A stretch of 64,000 nucleotides of DNA from contig OY756963.1 in NCBI GenBank assembly GCA_963580455.1, positions 23,331,555 through 23,395,554 on the forward strand, read 5' to 3'. The position numbers and the translations under genes are program-made. This DNA is from Euonymus europaeus (lineage: Eukaryota; Streptophyta; Magnoliopsida; Celastrales; Celastraceae). How positions within the stretch are numbered: position 1 is the stretch's first letter; each line of letters opens with the position of its first letter. The notes beneath the pieces are model-generated. The model ran no database searches and was not told where the DNA came from. It saw only the letters and a program-made list of their open reading frames with translations. Shown here one piece after another: positions 57,170-64,000 of the stretch.

Positions 57170-58880
57170 TATATGCACATCCCGCATGCACGCACACCTT
57201 TTCTATAAGAATCGGTAACATTTTGGTTTAGCTCATAATTTGGTAAAAATGGTGGCAAATTAGCAATCATTTCCTTGTCTTTTTATCCCCAGTTCTAATT
57301 ATTGCCGTCTTTATTAGTAACTGTTTTAGCTGGAAAAGTATGGTCCTGTCAGTTGCAAAACATCTTAGTGATTTTATTCTGGAATTACAAATTTCAATAT
57401 GATGTTTCAATTTGTTGATACTGCGTTGAGCTTCTCCTCTCTTGTTTTATAGTGCAAATCAATCCTCAATTCCTCATCCTTATTAGTCTTTAATATTCTT
57501 TCATGAAGTGTTGAATTCTTATATTTCGTTGCTGATTTACGGATTGCTCACCAGCCTAGTGTATATGTTCTTGACACCCCGGGTGTGTTGGTTCCAAGTA
57601 TCCCTGATATAGAGACAGGGTTAAAGCTAGCTCTGTCTGGTATGATTCTCATTTTCTGTTTCTCTGCCTCCTTGTTGCTGCAGGGGTTTTGGGTGGTTGG
57701 GTGAAGGGTTAGATTTTTTTTTTCATCAATTCCTATTTTTGCTTAGTTTCCTTAGATTTGTATTTTGTGTGATGTATATACTGCAAATATTTATTTGCTA
57801 AGGCACAAATGCTTGAGTCGAGTTTTTTTATCTTCCTTTTAATCTTTCATGTGTCTCCTATATCTGTGTCTCTCTGACTTTCCCATGTATTCTCATTAGT
57901 TGTTATGTTGCATATTAGGCACACTTTCTCAGCATGACCCACTCTCCCCTTTCGACTACAAGGAAAAGGATAATGTTTTATGAATAATTTGAACAAATGA
58001 TTGAATTAGATGTGGGAGAAGTGCCAAAAAGTAAAGTTTGTAAATATCTTGACTCGATTTTCCAAGATGACGGGGACATTGGTGGAGTTGAAAGAATAAA
58101 CTTTCCAGTTTAGTTGAAATTTGCTACTGGGAAACTTTCCATCGCGATTGACAGTTTTGATTAATAAGGATCCACACATTTGCATCTTAATCTACTGAGT
58201 AAGTAGTAACAGATTCATGTGGTTGTGTGCGCAATTGCGCATATTGGGTCAGTCAAGGATTCAGCAGTAGGTGAGGAACGTATTGCTCAATACTTGCTGG
58301 CTGTTTTAGATACTCGAGGCACTCCCCTTCGCTGGAAGCACCTGGATAGCAGAAGGTCAGAAGGGATTCAATGTGAATCTGAGGAGAAACCTGATTACAG
58401 TCCTAAAAGTCTTAGGCCAAGAAGGAAGAAGGTACCCAATGTATTGGATGCGCTGTACATTGAGGTACCAAAGTCTTGTCTATATTTCCAATGAGCGTCA
58501 TATTCCTATTTCTTTGTTACTTTTGTTCTCCTTATTTCTTTCGTCGAAGTTTTATTACTTTCGTTGGTTGTGGTCGCTTACAGGACATTGTAACAGAAGT
58601 CCAATGCGCATTGCGAACAAGTTTGGCAGAATTTAGCGGTAATGTGGAAGACGAAAATGACTTGGAGATTCTTATAGATCGACAGTTCCAGTTGTTGCAG
58701 AAGGCATTGAGGATACTGCAAAAGGCAACCGAAGGGTATCAAAGAAGTTTCTTACTTTATTTAGAACAGGTAAACTTGGTCCTTTCATCCTTGATAATGT
58801 CCCTGATAACATTATCATTTAGGGAATATAATTTCCTAAGACAAATTAAAGAGGTTTCCGCATTTCAGAGTTCATATTAA
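54326..58880 (+). CDS. SIN2: SIN2/DGP1-type circularly permuted GTPase, apparently degraded
   Basis: The YlqF/MTG1-like GTPase family acts in mitochondrial ribosome assembly; Arabidopsis SIN2/DGP1 affects ovule integument growth. Best exons: 54326..54481, 54634..54735, 55055..55132, 55832..55973, 56124..56194, 57555..57639, 58253..58464, 58584..58880, an open 380-aa frame. The match is clear: NWFPGHMAAAT, GVPNVGKS (G1, residues 137-144), PLPGVTQDIAGF, DTPGVLVPSIPDIETG. Lesions: exon 1 ends at GAA|GTACGT, skipping the VRDAR segment that gives DAR GTPases their name; NKKD (G4) reads NKD; the expected acceptors of exons 6 and 7 read GG and TG instead of AG, so splicing must use AGs 12 and 6 bases downstream; and near 58735 the conserved VSKKFLTLFRTG continues in another frame. 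It is either a decaying pseudogene or an altered gene. The start is the first ATG. Confidence 0.6.
55510..55765. repeat. Tandem duplication (~134 bp x 2) in intron 3 of the SIN2-like gene
   Basis: CTGATG..CTTGT.TGTGGAA recurs at 55515 and 55649, followed in both copies by AAATC..GGTTTTTG, GAATGT.AGGCTACA.AATG and TGCATGAGTT. Non-coding. Confidence 0.75.
56215..57180. repeat. Repeat-rich insertion in intron 5 of the SIN2-like gene
   Basis: GAGGCG-rich segments at 56265-56330 (GAGGCGCTTGCC, GCCTCGAGGCG) and 57065-57115 (CGCCTCGTCCGCCTCGG) bracket a degenerate GA-rich minisatellite at about 56690-56890, built on GACGAACTGAGA and AGCAGAAGAGAGAG. A CT/TA microsatellite lies at about 57132-57170. 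The paired GGCG-rich modules look like the two sides of one inserted repeat of unknown class. Confidence 0.5.
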
Positions 58881-59460
58881 AGGTTATGATAAATTTTTGG
58901 TATGGCCTTCTTCCTCTTCTCATGCTCTCTCCTCTCTTGAAATGTTCTTTGCTATAACTCTTAACTAAAACAAACTTGACTGTGGAGATAAGCAGGAAAA
59001 GCTACACTTCCACAAGTAATACAATGATAAGTCCTTGCAAGATTTCTTCATAGTCTAGATTATAAACCAGACCATAAGATCTCAAACAACTGCATATCGG
59101 ATGATGAAGGAAAACAATTGAACTTAATTCCGACAGAAGGAAAAATCAGGGTTTGTCAACCATATAGTCATTTTAAATAAAGATGGGTTTAGGCATGTTT
59201 GCAAATTATTTAACAGTGCTTCCTTTGAGAAAAATTCCACAGTTCAACTCTGCCAATTAACAGAGATCAATGAAAATACAAAGAGAAAGGATTTAACTGG
59301 ATGAATTCGGCTGGATTTCTGCATGTGTAATTCAGCAAAATTCATACAACAACGGTTTCATCGTCAAAAGGAAAGGTATTTTTTGTACTAACCAGTACAT
59401 AATCAACAAAATTGAATCACCGCGTGGTCGCCCGCTGCCAAACGAGGATCTGCAATAATA
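58881..59460. other. Convergent 3' flanks, SIN2-like gene (+) and NTRC (-)
   Basis: No gene or repeat. The NTRC 3' UTR is expected at the right. Ancestral C-terminal sequence of the GTPase (frame-shifted) runs to about 58810. Confidence 0.4.
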
Positions 59461-62400
59461 TCATTTGTTTGCTTCAATGAAGTCTCTGTACTCTTTCTTC
59501 ATTTTTACCCCGGACACAGTCCTGAATGACGAGAAAAAAATAAATTTCTTGAAGCAAAAGGAAGAGAAAACAGAGGAAAATATGTAATATGCATGCCCAG
59601 GAACAAAAGAAAAGATAACAAAGAAATCAGCCAACCTAAGCATCTCCTTATTCTTGAAAAACTGTACACATGGTGTACCCATAATTCCAGCTGCTTCTGC
59701 TACTTCCTGATCTTCCTCAATATCAATCTCGACAAAATGTACATTTTGATCAAATTCATCTATCACCTACAAATGAAAAAACGGGTATCATAAGTTCCGC
59801 AATATAGTGGACAAAATTAAGAATTGAATACAAAAATATTCTTCGGTATGCGAAGACGAACACACAATATAGCTAATTGTTGAAAATTTCCAGCTGATAA
59901 TCCTCCTTAAAGTGAATTTCAATTTATGCTATAGATTAGTTCATACTTTCCCCATGGTTTAATGCCCATATTCAAGATCTTTTATATTGTTTTTGTGAAT
60001 AATTTGCATGCTATCCAGGATACAAAATTGCAGTAGATTTCAGCACTTATTTCATCACAGTAATACCTAAACAAAAATTCAGAACAAATTCTAGAAAAAT
60101 AATTTACACTGTATAACAATAACCTTGAAGAACTAAAAGAATATAAGAAACATATCAATCAGGAATCAGCAATAGCATTATGATGAGATGTTTGCCCAAC
60201 AAGTTGGAACCTTACCTTGCTGAGAAATGGCTTCAAAGTCCGACATGGACCACAAGTTGGGGCGGTATATAGTACACATATAAGCCTTGGACTCTCGTGG
60301 TATAATTTTCGTAGGGCATACTGAACAAGTGTAGTAAAAAGAAATTATCTTTTAGCTACATATATAAGTAAAATCAACGACGTGAGGAAAAGATCTAAAG
60401 GTTATGCCAAGACTGCAAGACATAATTGATAAGATGCTATATCGCCAGGGAACACAAACCTGGCCCCTATGCTTTGTCATTGTGATGTCAAACCCCTCAT
60501 TCACATCCCTGTCAGTGAGGTCCTTCTTAACCTCCTCGGCTTTAGGCTGTCAAATTCATATCCACGAAGGTAAAATTAGTCCAGACTCCAAAATCAAAAT
60601 GCCCAATCATGTATGACAACATTCTTATCTTCATGAAAAGAAGAAACCAAAGATAAACCTTGTCAAACAGTGAGCTGGACTAACTTGTGAGCTGCTTTGC
60701 CATTATAAAACAATTAATTGGATATATATGGTGTTCTATTTACTAATCTCGTGATTTGATGAAAACCATATATAAAGCTTGTCAAACAGTGATGTATGCG
60801 CATAATATGGAGTTTAATGACAATCTACCCAGGAAAACCAGGATCATAAAGCAAGTTATGAGGTAATATATCTTCATACAAAAGTACAGCAGATGACTTC
60901 ATTAGAAAGTCGCATAAATAGTTACTCTTCATATTTTGAAGATTCAGAAGGAATTTATCAAAAAGAGCTCCAAGAGGGGGTAATCCAGAACAATTCAAGG
61001 ACTAGCAAACTACTGCTGCCAAAGAAATTTCTGTAACAATCGGTGAATACCTGATGATACTCGACGAGGAGATTATTTCCCACAAGGTATCTCTCAACTG
61101 ATAAAGCAGCAATACATCCCGATCCAGCCGCAGTTACTGCCTGCCTCCACTCATGGTCCTAATCAAATACAGAAGAAACTGAGTACCATCAAACTAATCA
61201 TCATGAGTCATACTAAACAAAATACAATGGCAAATCAGAAAGCAGTTCCAGTTGATGCACTCTGTGCCTAGAGGGTGACTTTCTACATAATCTCGATTTC
61301 ATTCATCTTTCAGGTTACAAAGAAAAGTATTCACACTTTCATGTAATGGTGAAATGGTCCATGGCTTTTCAGCCTAAACCACAAGCTTTAATACTATGTA
61401 ATGTCATTGATCTATAGATAGGATATGAGTATATGACCATAGATAGCAAGACCCAATGTGATTGAGTTCAAAAGTATGCACATGTAATGTATGAGAGTCA
61501 CGGTGTTTCAGTTGTTAATGTTATTTAAAGTTTATTGAGCTAATTCATTTACCAGATTCCAGTTCCACAGTGCTTGTAAAAACTCATGAATCTATTTCAT
61601 TGGAAGAAATGCATGAATCTTTGGTGCCTATAATTCCAACAACACATAAAATTCAGCACTAATCTTTCTACTCCAGTACCAACTACCAAGTATCATATCT
61701 AATTTGATTTATATTCTCAGACTGTTGCACTTAAAAAGCAATTTCCCAAAGAGTGCCCAATTTCTTATTAACAGAAATTTCTTTAGAATTCCCAACAATT
61801 AATTCACTTTTCAATATTGCACATCCAAGAATGTATGTCTAAAAACTTTAAAAAGAGGAGGAGGGCAATGTATTTCATAACCTCAAATGAAAAATTCAGT
61901 AAGAGTTTTGAAAGAGACATGTGAAAGAAATAATGAAATGAACCCTGAAGTATACAAGACAAACAAAAGTATTGATCCTGGAACCAAAGAATAAAATGAC
62001 AGGATTACCTGTATGTCTCCAGCAGCAAATACACCTTCCACAGAAGTTCTTGAAGAACCATCTTGAACCAGCACGTAGCCTGAGCTGTCCAGTTCAACTT
62101 GACCTTCTAACAACTGACTATTTGGTGAATGTCCTATACCATAAAATAAGCCTTTCGCCTCAAGCACAGATTCCTCACCAGTATCAACTTTTCTAAGTAA
62201 AATACCAGACATCTGGCCTTTTGTATTGCTAACTACATCCACAGGCTCTGTATTGAAGTGCACGGTGATGTTGGGATTGTTGAACACTCTGAAACATTCG
62301 CGATAATTAACCTGTTAAACAAACATTCAGGGAGTTGAAAACTCAACATACAAATTGTTCATTAGCATAGAACTCATTGCCATATAAACAGCCAAACAAA

Positions 62401-64000
62401 AATACAAGAATTCAACCACCATGAAGCAAACTTTCAGCTGCAACACAAGAATTGCTATAAGGGGCTTGAACTGGAAGGTAGCAAAAACAAGCAGATATCT
62501 GCTTTCAATGGTCCCAGTTAACAATTACAATCTATGATAGGCCTAAGTATGATCTCTCTTCAAAAGTTTACATCTGTAGAAATCAATAAATTATTCTACA
62601 AAATGATATAATGAGGAAAATATATTGGCGGAAGAAAAAAAGCATCTCAATAACATGATCCCGGTTAATTACGACTCCGATTGCAAGTGGAATGAGAACT
62701 CTCAAATTGCTACGCACCAGTCAAGGGGTATGGGTTTGTTTTGAGCTATGATTACTAAAAGCAATTATATTGAAGCAGTGAAGCTTGTCTATATTAATAA
62801 CACCCTCTGAACATCCTTTTGTTGTGGGATTATTACTTCAGCGACAAAAGCTTTGAAGTCCCACAGTATGAAGTAAAATGGAGCCTCAGCTATAATAAAC
62901 GAATCACTTTTCCCACATGAACAACAAGTCTAATGAAACATATGGTCCATGGCTACCAAAAGGTTCAATGTCTCAACAATGACCCATAAACACAGGGCTA
63001 ACAAACCTGCAAACTGGAAATAAGTTATAAACTAAAATAAAATTAATGCTTCCATTCAAGAAAACCCGGTTAAACACACCAAAGCATTCATAATATTTGT
63101 TCCCTTTCATCGCTTATACACTGGGACTGGATCGTAAAGAATCTATTACGACCAATTGAGGGTATGTTAGAATGCAAACATGATGCATACGACTAGAGAA
63201 GGTCGGATGAGAGCAGATGGAGAGGGAAGCATGGAATACATATGGTCAGCTACAACAATGGTTAAAGAGCCTAGCATAGCTAGGTTAAGAGATAATTGAG
63301 CATTCCACGATGTTGTTCTCTAATATGATAATACCAGAATGGTGAACAAACCCGATATATACAAGACTAGGAGCTTTTGCAGAAGGTTCCTATCACACAG
63401 CTTTAAACCAGCCTATAAGTGTAATTTATTTAATTTTTTATCCTATATCTGAGGAATATGCCCTTTGTTACGTCGTCTAAATTAAGAAGTGATGAAGTCT
63501 CCTAATTCTTTCCATACATATAATGTCACATCACAACAGTAAAAAGTTCTCATTCTCACAACGTAATGCTGGCCGGTATAGACATCAATGGCCAGTCCTG
63601 AGCACAAATAGCCATAACCAGGCACAGAACTAGAGACCAAGTACGATGTGCGTACTTTGAGGGAGGAAGATATGTTTGTGTGAAAGCATATACAGGTAAG
63701 AACATATATGAGTTAGAAATGTGTGTGTGAGCACACGAGCATGAGATATTTTGTTGAACGAAATAAGCTCCTAAGGCAAGAATTTAAAATAGCTTTAATT
63801 CGACATGCATGAAAATCCTAGCTCCTCTTGATGCTATGTACTTTCACAAGCATTACAGAAAATTACAAATTTACAATTAAAAAAAAAAGGAGTGTTCACC
63901 CAACAATTTTAGAAGAACAAAATTAAGAAGACCTCCTTGCAACTCACCTATCTTGCATTGCTTTGGATGCCCTTAGTTGATCCTTACGTACTAATAAATG
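59461..64000 (-). CDS. NTRC: NADPH-dependent thioredoxin reductase with thioredoxin domain (NTRC), 3' part
   Basis: Plastid enzyme that uses NADPH to reduce 2-Cys peroxiredoxins and other targets; it fuses an NTR module to a C-terminal thioredoxin. Seven exons are in the window, in transcript order: >64000-63948, 62288-62009, 61158-61051, 60546-60460, 60320-60216, 59766-59636, 59521-59461, all in phase. The first begins inside [16 protein letters not shown]. The NTR part shows [36 protein letters not shown] and the FAD-binding [17 protein letters not shown]. The linker [20 protein letters not shown] leads to the thioredoxin domain with active site CGPC ([14 protein letters not shown]), then [16 protein letters not shown] and the C-terminus RDFIEANK. 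The N-terminal transit peptide and the NTR redox cysteines lie beyond the right edge. Confidence 0.96.
62289..63947 (-). other. Large NTRC intron
   Basis: 1.66 kb between the RASKAMQD exon and the VFNNPN exon, with a good donor (AG|GTGAG at 63948/63947) and acceptor (TTTCAG before 62288). It is AT-rich with no recognised exon or element. Confidence 0.7.

Overview
The window is nuclear DNA of a eudicot plant. It is AT-rich, its genes are split into many short exons with GT-AG introns, and every recognisable protein is closest to plant families. No prokaryotic operon, CRISPR array, tRNA or rRNA gene was seen. I built the gene models by hand from reading phase and splice sites. For most complete genes the assembled length matches the known family length: eIF3e 437 aa, S-formylglutathione hydrolase 284 aa, NAD-GPDH 463 aa, TFIIB 312 aa.

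Layout: (1) 1-1007, the 3' end of a cytokinin dehydrogenase gene (+). (2) 1577-1867, a small conserved plant protein (-) with a probable distant 5' leader exon near 4.5 kb. (3) 6271-9826, eIF3e (-). (4) 11149-14498, S-formylglutathione hydrolase (-). (5) 17227-20813, cytosolic NAD glycerol-3-phosphate dehydrogenase (+). (6) 22532-24342, a small coiled-coil protein (+). (7) 25414-30319, a 667-aa Rho_N-domain protein (-). (8) 34064-34447, a single-exon secreted prolamin-like (ECA1-type) cysteine-rich protein (+). (9) 35268-39856, TFIIB (-). (10) 45014-47794, an AGL18-like MADS-box gene (+). (11) 50920-51780, a single-exon MIZU-KUSSEI1-like gene (+). (12) 54326-58880, a damaged-looking SIN2/DGP1-type circularly permuted GTPase gene (+). 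(13) 59461-64000, the 3' part of NTRC, the plastid NADPH-thioredoxin reductase/thioredoxin fusion (-), running off the right edge.

These are ordinary nuclear genes, each with its own promoter; nothing suggests a functional cluster. The order CKX - SFGH - GPDH - Rho_N - TFIIB - MIZ1 - SIN2 - NTRC matches, from memory, the Arabidopsis chromosome 2 segment around At2g41510-At2g41680. The eIF3e and AGL18-like genes match loci I remember on the duplicated chromosome 3 block (At3g57xxx).

The spaces between genes and the introns hold small mobile elements with readable ends. They include a complete 512-bp TRIM-type mini-retrotransposon with two 198-bp LTRs and a 5-bp target duplication just upstream of the TFIIB TATA box; a 234-bp solo LTR with a perfect 5-bp duplication; a Stowaway MITE; a hAT-type MITE; a 1.15-kb Mutator-like element with ~110-bp inverted ends; a SINE; and a LINE tail. 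A fold-back-like structure carries an eight-copy 62-bp tandem array, followed by a 0.6-kb direct duplication upstream of the MADS gene. No clearly new biological system was identified. The most interesting items are the promoter-inserted TRIM, the fold-back/minisatellite structure, and the GTPase gene that appears to have lost its DAR and NKxD motifs.
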